A DNA stretch of 64,000 nucleotides from the NCBI GenBank assembly GCA_026214975.1, contig CM047813.1, forward strand, positions 29,724,589-29,788,588, written 5' to 3'. Position numbers and translations under genes: made by a program. Positions 21,550 to 31,220 of the stretch are shown in pieces (the first letter of the stretch is position 1; every line of letters begins with the position of its first letter). The notes under the pieces are model-generated. The model was not told the origin of the DNA and searched no databases. It saw nothing but the letters and a program-made list of their open reading frames with translations. This DNA comes from Gentiana macrophylla (taxonomy: Eukaryota > Streptophyta > Magnoliopsida > Gentianales > Gentianaceae).

Positions 21550-22597
21550 CAAGGTAAAAACGGGATCATTTCCAATTGAGGTTTTAAAACCTTAGGTTCG
21601 ATTCTTTATCGTTGTATCCTTTTAATATCCGTTTGTAGGTATTACGATATTATTATTTTGTATATAATATTTTGTAATATTTTGTATTTTGTATTTATCC
21701 CTAAAACACTCTAAATACTTGTTGACCACTCCATTAGTGTATATAAATATGATGTACCTCATAGCACAATTCACCAATGAAAATAGTTTACAGTGTTTAT
21801 TCTATTATAGTATCAAAGCAGTGAAATTTCAATCTCCCTCTTTTTTTTCTTTCGTAGCCTATCTTTTTTTTCATCCACCTTCACCGGCTTCTCCATACTG
21901 TGTGGCCATATCTCTACAAAAAACTCATATTCTACTCATTAATTGTTCATATTACTAGTTTCATTTAATGAGAAGATATTCTCTTCATTAAAATTATTTT
22001 TGATGATGACAATTCTCGTCATTAAAATTGTAATTAATGACGACCAATCTCATCATTATCAAGTCAACTCCTCCTTATTAAATAAAACATAAACGACAAC
22101 ACATCTCTTCATTAAAACGTCATTTGTTTCTCATTAAAGCATAAATTAATGACGATACATCTCCTCATTGTATTGTTTTTAACCCGTGACTAAATCGTAA
22201 TATAATGACAATGTATCTCCTTATTATAATATAACTAGCCATAAACCCATGGATTATGCATAAGGAGATCGTAATTTTTCATATATATATATATATATAT
22301 ATATATGCAAATAACGATTATTAATAAAACCTATCAAACAAAATGGTAAAGACAAATCTTCAAGGTCTTATATTGCATTGCACAACCCCTTTCAATCGAT
22401 ACACTTCCATCATAGCCAACTTTTAATTGATACACTTCCATCATAGCCAACTTAGCTTGACATCAAAACATTATCAGTATTTCTGAAATACTTGAATTTC
22501 GAGAAAAAAATGCACAAGGGAAATTAAATAAAATAAATCACCACTCAACCAAATCAAAATGACACCCCCAAATTACTCAAATCTTTTTACTTCCTCA
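21550..22597. other. Intergenic with GTCATTAAT-type dispersed motifs
   Basis: From 21965 to 22230 the motifs CATTAAAA, AATGACGA and ATCTCCTCATT recur on both strands, typical of subterminal repeats of a DNA transposon, but the ends could not be fixed. 22278-22305 is a (TA)14 microsatellite. Confidence 0.4.
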
Positions 22598-22831
22598 ATC
22601 ATTAGGAAAAAAATCACAACCAACCTATCCAACATCCAAAAGGAAACATCAGAGTACAACCTAATCCAATTTATCCACCAACAAAATTTTATTTTCGATA
22701 ATCATGCTTATAAACTACCTAAAGATCCTCAACACAATGAATCATTAGGAAAAAATCACAACCAATCTATCCAACGTCCAAAGAAAACATCAAAGTACAA
22801 CCCAATCCAATTTGTCCACCAACAAAATTGA
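22598..22831. repeat. Tandem duplication, 143-bp period
   Basis: ATCATTAGGAAAAAAATCAC at 22598 recurs at 22741, and the following 90 bases match (CCAACxTCCAAA, CAAAGTACAACC, CCACCAACAAAATT) with scattered changes. The frame across it is open but shows no domain. Confidence 0.8.
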
Positions 22832-23612
22832 AGAGAATACAGAGCCTCTCCATGATTCAAAAATAGACATATGATAATACAAACACAAAAAGGAAGGAAA
22901 CTCAACTAATAGAGATGCTTCTGGTACAAAAACAAAGAGAGCATTCTCACAAAAAAAAATCAAATCATTCACCAAATCTAACTTAATCTGTATATGCAGT
23001 TTTTAGATAATAGAAACTTACCAACCCAATAAGGCCTCGTAAAAACCAAAACACCAATTGAATCGTTGAACCAAACACATATCTCAAAGTATATTATCTT
23101 CTCAATCAGAATAAGTAAAAAAAAAAAAAAAGTGAACAAAAACATGATGAGATAATGGGAAATGTTGAGAGTAAAGAAGACAAGAGTGCAGGTTTTGGGT
23201 TCATATAGGCTTTTCAGCAATTAGTTAAGCAGTTAGTTAGTTACAACTAATTGAGGACTCACGTCCAATATAAATACAAACTGGAGTTGCATGGTCTTTC
23301 TTGCATATGTTCATCTACCGGGAAGAGATCCCAATCCCTATGGTCTACTAATCCCTATCGATCAAGAAAATAACGGTCCCTACCGGCTTGGCCTGATTCA
23401 AAGATCCACATTATCGGCCTCCACGTTAAAAGTTTTCAAAGAAGATGAGACAAAGAACAGGAAGATGAATAATAATGGATGTGTTCGACTGAAGAGGACG
23501 AAAGAAGAATTGATGACTAAAGAAGACGATTATAAGAATTTGGATACAGAACATATAACACATTAAGTAAAGCAAATGATTTGTTGGGGAGGGAGAGTGG
23601 CAGAACAATATG
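22832..23612. other. Intergenic, no recognised gene
   Basis: An open plus-strand frame at 23291-23566 (MVFLAYVHLPGRDPNPYGLL...) shows no domain. It probably belongs to the flank of the Copia fragment that follows. Confidence 0.4.
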
Positions 23613-23900
23613 CTAAATAGAAAGTGAACGGCCATCACCAATAATTATTACATATGTACCAGAATAAGGGTCTGGGGAGAGGAAGTTGATGTCTTGAGTC
23701 GTGTGGTGAGAGGCACCACTATCAAGCATCCACGTAGCAGGAGCAGCGTGAGCCGGATTGGCTTGGGTAGGGGCAGGGTGATGGAGCAATTGGACGAGGT
23801 GCCTGCATTTGCTAGAAGAAAGAATACGTGGGGCAGCATTTAGCAGGGTGGCTATCAATTCCACATAGTTGTATTGATGATGCCATGAGGCTGCTATATT
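23613..23900 (-). pseudogene. Copia polyprotein fragment (aspartic protease region)
   Basis: The minus strand encodes WMLDSGASHHTTQDINFLS followed by PYSGTYVIIIGDGRSLSI. This is the Copia protease active-site region (D-S-G-A-S with the following H and T-x-D) and the downstream GDG-L-I strand. Only about 85 codons remain and no zinc knuckle or integrase follows, so it is a short relic in antisense orientation. Confidence 0.8.
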
Positions 23901-24453
23901 TTGGTGTTCATTAAATATAATATAATAGTACAGAAGTAATAGTATAATAATATCAATAATGGTGCAATAGGAGAAGGACTAATGATATGATAATAATAAC
24001 AATGATAATATAACTAATAGTAAATAGTAATAATAACAACAAGGACAGTAATAATATTTTATATGATAATATTGGTTGGGTTGGGTTGGGTCGGGTCGGG
24101 TAGATCGTGGTATGAAATTGTCTTTAATCATTGTTAAATTATGTGATGAGCATCATCAAGGGATTTTGACCCACTCATCGATTTTCGGGATTGAGGGTTT
24201 GGTGGGATAAAATTACGCGCTGTCACTCAAATTTCCTAATAAAAATACTAATATACTAATAGTAAATATTAATAATAATAAATTTTATATGATAATATTG
24301 GTTAGGTTGGGTCGGTATGTATATTATTATTGTTATAATTTCTACAACAATTATTCATTTATACTCTTAACTTAACCTGTTGTGTTTTGTTATTCATTTA
24401 TCTTAATGTCGTGGGTTTGAGACTTGGTTGTTGAGTTTTTTACCCACATTTTT
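23901..24453. other. AT-rich intergenic with GGTTGGGT runs
   Basis: TATATGATAATATTGGTT followed by (GGGTTGGGTYGGGT) occurs at about 24060 and again, shorter, at about 24290, so a block of roughly 230 bp is duplicated. No gene is recognised. Confidence 0.45.
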
Positions 24454-24690
24454 TTTAATTTGACCCCAACGAAATTTTCCTGGTTAAGTCACATACGTGA
24501 TACATTATGTGTTTCATTTGTATTGCATATCATATCATAGTATTTGCATTGTTCCTTTGGGAACCATTTTAATTTGACCCCCACGAAATTTTCCTAGTCC
24601 GTCACTGATGATGAGCATACGTGCAATTATGTGTTTCATTTGTATTGCATATCATATCATAGTATTTGCATTGTTCCTTCGGGAACCACT
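24454..24690. repeat. Tandem duplication, about 113-bp period
   Basis: TTTTAATTTGACCCC, CACGAAATTTTCCT and TATGTGTTTCATTTGTATTG recur in the same order in 24454-24566 and 24567-24690. Confidence 0.8.
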
Positions 24691-24840
24691 TGTCGTTGTT
24701 CTTCGGGAACCACTTGTTTAATAGACGCAATTGGAAAAATAATTTTATTCACAATTGTGAAATGGGTATGTAGAGATATTTATAGTTACAATGCAAGCCT
24801 CTAGATTATATATAATATTTGTGAATACAATTTAAATGTA

Positions 24841-25430
24841 GGTGGGTTCTATTAGCACACCCGCTTTTATTATTGGCACTTATATTTTGGTTATTTTTTC
24901 TGATCAAAAAAACGTCAGTGGAAAGTTAGTGCCTGACGTTTCTAAGTTGTGACACTTATATAACGTAAACGTCGGTGCAGAGCCGTCCCCGGAGCAGAGC
25001 CAACAAGTGCCACGGCTAGGGCCCTGCCAAAATTCATAATTCGGGCCTCCGTTTTAGTGTTATTGTGGTGTAATTTTGGTTCATTTTTACTTTATACTTA
25101 AACTAAAAGATCGGAAAACCTCAAATTCATTTTCGAATTCAGTTTAAGATGTCTAATCAATTTCTATTACATTTTATATATGCTCATCAACTTATATACC
25201 CCGATAATAGTTGTTATTGAATATTTTTTCACAGGGTTAAGGGTATTAAGAATTTTTTTTGGCCTAGGACCCTCGTTCAAACAGGGACGGCCCTGGTCGG
25301 TGCCACTGACTTTCGTTGTTGAACACCGTCAATGGTTTTCAATAGCACTGTCGTTCCGTTCATAAAAATCATCGTGGTGCCAAGAGTAATATGGTGCCAA
25401 TAGTAAAAAGTGATGTGCCAATAGAACCCG
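24841..25430. mobile_element. MULE-like MITE inside the Copia LTR
   Basis: The left end GGTGGGTTCTATTAGCACAC and the right end (reverse complement CGGGTTCTATTGGCACATC) share GGGTTCTATTxGCACA. The flanks TTAAATGTA (24832-24840) and TTAAATATA (25431-25439) form a 9-bp duplication with one mismatch, as expected for Mutator-type elements. It interrupts the LTR at 24719-25499 and itself contains a hAT element. No coding sequence. Confidence 0.6.
24979..25295. mobile_element. Non-autonomous hAT element nested in the MULE-like MITE
   Basis: Ends AGAGCCGTCCC and, reverse complemented, CAGGGCCGTCCCTG are inverted repeats. GTCGGTGC is duplicated exactly at 24971-24978 and 25296-25303 (8 bp). It resembles the 11285-11771 element in its CAGGGCCG ends but not in its interior. 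The first base C of the left end appears lost or shared with the duplication. Confidence 0.8.
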
Positions 25431-25499
25431 TTAAATATATTTTACAGATAATGATTGTCTAGAATCTTTACAAATATATAAAATATAATATTTCTATCA

Positions 25500-25890
25500 C
25501 CTCCCCTCAAGTTGACTGAGGACGGAGGCCTAAGATGAAAAAGGGCCGGGGCAAGGACTTGGTGAGACAATCAGCCAACTGATCTTGTGAGTGAACATGC
25601 GCAATACGCAGTGAGCCACGTTGGACTTGATCACACAGCTAATGATAATCAATGCCCACATGCTTCATGCGAGAGAGAAAAACAGTATTGAAACAGAACT
25701 GGGTAGTGCCAAGATTATCACAATAAATCACGGGAGCCTGGGAAAGATGATGGCCAAGATCACGAAGCAGAAAAGAAACCCAAGTGAGTTCAGCAGCAGC
25801 AGAGGCAATAGACATGTATTCGGTCTCTGTAGATGACCGAGTAATTGTAGATTGCTTCTTGGAGCTCCAAAAAAAAGCATTTCGACAAGA
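25500..25890 (-). pseudogene. Copia RNase H domain, C-terminal part
   Basis: The minus strand reads WSSKKQSTITRSSTETEYMS, then AAAELTWVSFLLRDLG, VIYCDNLGTTQF, HVGIDYH, and RIAHVHSQDQLADCLTKSLP. The SSTE-E-Y, CDN, K-H-x-x-I-D-x-H and D-x-L-T-K motifs are the Copia RNase H signature. A stop follows the IDYH step and the N-terminal part is missing. It runs straight into the polypurine tract and 3' LTR. Confidence 0.9.
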
Positions 25891-26188
25891 TAATCAATGG
25901 GTGTATAAATATTCTAGATAATCATTATCTGTAAAATATATTTACGAATAGATAAAATATAATATTCTATCATTGTTATTGTTTTCTGGATTGAGAACCA
26001 CTTGTCACTCTTTCTTAGATTGGAAACCATTTGTCATGCAGAGTAGATGCATATCACACATGCATTGAAACTAATGTATTGATTAAAGGAAGATAAAAAT
26101 ATTGGACGGCGATATAAAACTTATGTGCATTTCACTTATGTTTTGTTAGCATTTAGCAATAAAGATTTCCTTCTTTTTATACTTATTA

Positions 26189-26435
26189 CTACCTCCGGTC
26201 CAAAATATAAGTCATCCTAGAATTTTCACATTGATTAAGAAAGTAGTGTCTAATACACCCCTTGACTATCATAAATGCAACAATTGTTGAGTAAATAAAA
26301 GTGGTTGGATTGATATAAATTAGGGGTAAGATAAGGAAAAATGTTCATTAATGCTCTCTCGGTATTGTAAATGACTTATATTATGGGACCAAAGGAAAAA
26401 AAGTTAGGAAGACTTATATTTTGGACCGGAGGTAG
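26189..26435. mobile_element. Stowaway MITE, 247 bp
   Basis: CTACCTCCGGTCCAAAATAT at the left is perfectly inverted at the right; identity spans about 25 bp to AAGTC. TA dinucleotides flank both ends (26187-26188 and 26436-26437). Terminal sequence, size and TA target define a Tc1/mariner Stowaway element. The near-perfect ends suggest a fairly recent insertion. Confidence 0.9.
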
Positions 26436-26470
26436 TATTATATTTAGTAAATTTGTGAACTAACCCCACC

Positions 26471-26942
26471 TAGGGATGGCAAAAACTACCCGTTACCCGG
26501 ATTCCCGTCCCGAACCCGATCCGAACGGGGTCAAAATACGAGGTTTGACCGGGGCGGCGGGGGCGGGGATAAAATTGCTACCCGTGCGGGGATGGGGGTG
26601 GGGCGGGGTATAATATACCTGCGGGTATAGGCCCCGAACCTGTTCCATGTACGACCCGAACTCCGCCCCACGGGTACCGTTATAATTATATATATAATAA
26701 TATTCTATTTTAATTTTATTCTCATTTCTCAATATCTAAATACTCCTAACCTTTCAAAAAAAAAAAAAAAAAACACATTACACATTTACACATATACATC
26801 ACATTTACATATGCAGGGGCGGGGACCCGAAGGGGCTGAAATTCGGGGGAAACGGGGGCGGGGGCGGGGGAGTATTCAAAAGTTCGGGTATGGGGGTGGG
26901 GGAGCATAAAACCCGTCCCGAACCCCCCCGTTGCCATCCCTA
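26471..26942. mobile_element. hAT-type element with TAGGGATGGCAA ends, 472 bp, TSD ACCCCACC
   Basis: TAGGGATGGCAA at 26471 is exactly inverted as TTGCCATCCCTA ending at 26942. The 8-bp ACCCCACC flanks both sides (26463-26470 and 26943-26950). The interior is GC-rich near both ends, with GGGGCGGGG-type runs and CGGGTAC motifs, unlike the AT-rich surroundings. No transposase frame. A simple A-run sits near 26756. Confidence 0.85.
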
Positions 26943-26950
26943 ACCCCACC

Positions 26951-27914
26951 CATGATTATCCTTCCGGCCGGTAATCATGCGTGGCAATATTGATGCTTCT
27001 ACTCTCTATTGGGCTATCAGTTGTAGCTCACCATTATTTCTTTTCTTCCTTTTGTCCTAAGAAGACGTGCCGGAAAGTGATGATTTTGAAGAGTCTATTG
27101 AGGAGTTCTAGGTTGAAAGGCTTGGAGTTAATTTTTATTTATTATCAGTTATTTTTCCTTTCATGTCTTTTGATTTTGGAATAATGCTAGTGTGCCAAGA
27201 TCTAGTACCGGCTACTTTTCATTCCTTCTGTCGAGATAATAGTGTGGTTTCGATATTTGTTTATTTGGATTCTAGTAATGCAGTAGTTGTGTATATGGAG
27301 AATTAAAGAATTTCAATAGTTGATTCAATTAAGTGTATGGTTTGATCATCCATGCTTATGATGGGATTTTTCTATGGTGTATGTTACCGAGCATGTTCTA
27401 GTTATGTTTTCAGCTTCAGCTGTATTTCTTTTTATCCAGCATCTTTTCATTGAAGATTCTAGTCAAAGGTTGGCGTGGCCCGTAAGACTAGCTTATTGGT
27501 CACGTGTCGAACGACTCGTTCCAGTTGTGGGCTCGGCTTCTGGGACAGGTCGTTACATGGTTAAACACCGTTGGCATCATGGGATGCACTCTTCACCCTT
27601 GTGATGAGTGCAAACCACTTGTATCTTCTTCGCACAATACTCTTTACTCTATGACTTTGCTGCTTCAACCCTTGCCACTTCCTTGCAAGAGAAAATGCTT
27701 CTCATTGTGCTAGCGATTAATACAATAAAGGGTGTAATCTGGTGGTCTTGCTCCTTTTTAATATCATATTCCTTTATTATCATAATCATAACTATATTAA
27801 AAGAAATGAGTTGTTTCCTAATGTAAGTGCTTTCTCCAAAAAAGTGTTTCTCCATAATTAATTTATTTTGATAAATATATATTAATAAAGCACGTTAAAA
27901 CAAAGCAAAAAAGA
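26951..27914. other. Unrecognised region with several short open frames
   Basis: Short frames exist on both strands (27374-27604, 27504-27713, 27608-27826) but none shows a domain, a signal peptide or convincing splice structure. It may be part of an LTR or host 3' region; nothing can be assigned. Confidence 0.35.
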
Positions 27915-28003
27915 TAAGTATTATAAGTTTTTTTTTTTTTTTTTTTTTAGGGAATAAGTATTATAAGTTAAAAAGAGGAAAACACGTTAAAACCATTATA
28001 AAA

Positions 28004-28086
<83 letters not shown>

Positions 28087-28209
28087 TTAAAAAGTGGATT
28101 TTGTAAGTATTATAAGTTTTTTTTTTTTTTTTTTTTTTTTTGAAGGGAATAAGTATTATAAGTTAAAAAGAGAAAACACATTAAAACCATTATAAAAAAG
28201 TATAATAAG

Positions 28210-28265
<56 letters not shown>

Positions 28266-28405
28266 AGTTAAAAAGTGGATCTTGTAAGTATTATATGTTT
28301 TTTTTTTTTTTGAAGGGAATAAGTATTATAAGTTAAAAAGAGAAAAACACGTTAAAACCATTATAACAAAAAAGTATAATAAGTTAAAAAGTGGATTTTG
28401 TCCTT
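27915..28405. repeat. Triplicated unit with poly(T) and (AT)n microsatellites
   Basis: The order AAGTATTATAAG, poly(T), GGGAATAAGTATTATAAGTT, AAAAAGAG, ACACGTTAAAACCATTATAA, (AT)n, AAGTTAAAAAGTGGAT occurs three times. The first two copies carry long (AT)n tracts (about 28012-28083 and 28211-28262); the third lacks one. Copies differ mainly in tract length. Confidence 0.9.
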
Positions 28406-28725
28406 TTTTTTATATTTAATTTTAGTCTAAGATAAGTATTTTTTTTTTTTTGATATAAAGATAAGTATAAATTAAAAAGGGATTTTATCTCTTTTTGTTA
28501 ATTTTTTTAGGAAAAATTAGGTATAAATCCACATTTTGGGACTTTATTAATTTAATTAGTTTTAATCCGCACAACTTTTTTTTAGTTGCAATAAGGATAA
28601 AATAATTTCATTCGGACTAAATTACTCTTATACAGCACACGCTACTTTCTCTCTAAAAAAAATAATCGTCCGATGATCCGATCTCATCCGTCTCTAGCTC
28701 CGATTTCATCCGTCATCGACCAAAG

Positions 28726-28902
28726 GCAGCCATTGATTTCTTCATTGCTACACCGGACACTATCACGGGATTCTTGCTGCCTGGAGTTGGCAACGTGGAC
28801 TTAAGGAGGAAAACAAATTACCTCATTGTTGACTCAAAGACGACTGTGAAACAAATTGAAGACGCATTCAAAGACTTCACATCCAGGGAGGATATAGGCT
28901 GA
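28726..28902 (+). pseudogene. V-type H+-ATPase subunit F (VHA-F) gene fragment
   Basis: The frame reads TITGFLLPGVGNVDLRRKTN, then YLIVDSKTTVKQIEDAFKDF and TSREDIG before TGA at 28900. This is the highly conserved N-terminal half of plant VHA-F, the small V1 subunit of the vacuolar proton pump. The usual start region is absent (the upstream frame has AIDFFIATPD and no ATG in place). A one-base slip at the stop would restore LIILL, so the frame is broken there too. The second half of the protein is missing downstream. It is a pseudogene or a captured fragment; family identity is secure. Confidence 0.85.
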
Positions 28903-30430
28903 TTATTTTGCTCATCAAGCATGGAGGTAATTTTTGCTCATCAAATGCTTGATTTTACTTCAAGAAATCCCACATTAGAAGACGTATCTTTCATTCTAAT
29001 AGTAATATTAATGATGATCAATTGAAATCAGAACATGTTTCACCATTTAGATTCAAACTTTTATAATGCATTTTTCTTTCCGGGTTGAATGCATCTTCAA
29101 GTTTAAAGCTTGAAGCTGTAAAAGTTTAACAAATCATTGGATTTTCAATAGCACTTGTAATGGGGAATGAATATCAACATTTACATTGATTTACTTATTG
29201 AAGATTCCTTTTGGTTGTGGATTATAAGAGATTCAGATGTCAATGTAGGTACTTGGTTCTTGGTCAAGCATGTTGTCATTTGGAGATGATGATTTCGCTA
29301 CAAGAAGATTGAAGATGATGATTTTGCAGGCTTATTCTTCTCTATTGCTTTGGCTATAAGAAATACCCCACCCCCCCCCCTCTTACACCCCCTCTACCCC
29401 TACCCCTTTCCCACCTACCTCCTAAAGGGAGAAAAAAATGAAAAGCAACATAATAAACTGTGTTAATAACTATATATATTTTAGTTTTTAGAAATTGTAA
29501 AATAGTGTATATTGGTATGGTTGTATGGTTATGGCATAGTTTTTATAAAAGACATTTCCCCTTTTTGATTTGAAGTTGAATGATTTGTTTGGATAAAAGA
29601 CTATTTTTCATAATTGATTCTATAGATGAGAACAACATTTTACCTGTTGATTTTGTCAATGGACCGCATGAAAATCGATACTTTTAATGTGTTCTTGTGT
29701 TTGAATGTGATAATGTTACGATCTCGTGATACATCGATCATCAGTAATCTGATATTGTGACACCGATGTGATCGCGATATCAAGTATCAAACCGGCTGCG
29801 GAGATCTACGAGCTAATATTCCAAGAAGAGGCTAATGCTCATTGGTAATGATCAGTGAAGTGAGATATGGTACAAATGTTAAACCATTTGGTGTAGAGGT
29901 TGACTTTATTGAGAAAATGTTAAACCATTTGGTGGAGAAGAAGATGATGGTAGCAATCGACATTGTCGAGATTTTTAGGTGCTTAGACAATCCTTTCCTT
30001 GATGTAACTTTATTATCATATATGTTGATGTTAAAATTGTTTATCATATATGTTGTAATTTTTTTCCACTGTGATTGAATGTGTTATTTCAAAATACACA
30101 AGTTTTTTGGGTGTTAATGTGATTACGTTATTGTCCAAATGATTTTTAGTATACGGTTTGTTTCTGTTTTAATCCATAAATGAATATAGGTTGTCGGTGT
30201 TGTTGTAAAGCTTGCCGAGTCCATGATTTTTGGCTAATCGTATACTATTAATGATAATGGTAATGGTGTCATTGTGGTTGTTAATAAAACGTGTTATTGT
30301 GATAATCGTTATTGTTGATATCTTATTATTGTGATCTTTATTCTCGTGTGATCTCGTTATTGTGATCATCATTCTCGTGATCATCGATATCGTGATATCT
30401 GATCATCATATTATTGCGTTAGTGAAAACA
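28903..30430. other. Intergenic; C-rich tract and GTGAT-rich tract
   Basis: 29368-29425 is a C-rich pyrimidine tract (CACCCCCCCCCCTC...). 30240-30420 is a low-complexity region built of ATTGTGATNAT, GATCATCAT and ATTCTCGTGATC motifs. A plus-strand frame at 29842-30078 has no recognised domain. Confidence 0.45.
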
Positions 30431-30690
30431 CTGCGATTATTTGGATTTCAAAAACTACGTCGAAAGGGTATCACATGAGATTTCAAAATGAAAGAGAAAA
30501 AAAATATGAACTTTGATGAAAGAATTTTGATGATCGGTGTTCTATATCAAAAGTTACGGTCGTTTATAAGAAAAACGCTCCGATTAATGCGAATATTTTT
30601 TCGTCTTTCAAAATTTACGTCGGAAGGGTATAGTACGAGATCGCAAAATGAAGAGCGAAAAAAAAAATGAATTTTGGTGAAAAAATATAT
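30430..30690. repeat. Imperfect tandem duplication (about 150-bp spacing)
   Basis: CGATTATTTGGATTTCAAAA followed by TACGTCGAAAGGGTAT, CACATGAGATTTCAAAATGA and poly(A) recurs from about 30581 as CGATTAATGCGAATA, TTTACGTCGGAAGGGTAT, TACGAGATCGCAAAATGAAG and poly(A). Divergence is moderate. Confidence 0.65.
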
Positions 30691-30807
30691 CTCAATAAAT
30701 ATAATAATTTGGTTAACTATTATTAAATAATACATCTATCTTTGATCTTTAATCTTTAATATATTTAATAAAAGTGTCAAAAGATAATTTTAACAAAAGA
30801 AAAAATA

Positions 30808-31165
30808 AAATCTATATGTTAGGGTGTTGTAGTAAGGAAAATGTTTTTTTTTTTTTTGAGGAAAAAGGAAAATGTTTGATCAACAAAGTGTCGTCACAAA
30901 TGCATTTTACACCAATGATTATTATAAGTAATAAGAAACAATAGGTCTAACGTCATTATCAATGGTGTAAAAATATTTTGACTTTGTTCTGGAAAACAAA
31001 ATCAATATGTTAGGGTGCTATACTAAGGAAAATGTTTGTTCAACGACAAAAGGTCACAAATACACACCTACACCATTGATTATTATAAGTCAAAAGAATC
31101 ACTAGGTCTCACGCCATTATCAATAATATAAAAATATTTTGACATTGTCAGTTTGTTGTGGAACT
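30808..31165. repeat. Tandem duplication, about 191-bp period
   Basis: ATATGTTAGGGTG, AAGGAAAATGTTTG, CACAAATxCA, ACACCAxTGATTATTATAAG, TAGGTCT, CGxCATTATCAA and TAAAAATATTTTGAC recur in the same order in 30808-30998 and 30999-31165. The first copy has an added T-run. Confidence 0.8.
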
Positions 31166-31220
31166 ATCACTGTCATTTTTCTGTTGTTTCACCCAAAATT
31201 TAAATAGAAGGGTACATGAG

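Larger units (their letters stand above)
24719..25972 (-). mobile_element. Truncated Copia element with nested MITEs, TSD TTGTT
   Basis: Read on the minus strand, the element has a 3' LTR (TGATAG...CTATTA, 25499-24719, about 190 bp once the nested insertion is removed), preceded by the polypurine tract TTGAGGGGAGG and an RNase H coding fragment. A shortened LTR copy (TGATAGAATATT..., 25972 to about 25895) lies at the 5' side and joins straight to RNase H sequence. Identical TTGTT at 24714-24718 and 25973-25977 flank it. Most of gag-pol is deleted. Confidence 0.75.

Noticed and set aside
22236..22262. Possible reversed Helitron end (ACTAGCCATAAACCCATGG)
   Set aside because: It resembles the reverse of a CTAG end, but no clean hairpin forms and no partner end was found.
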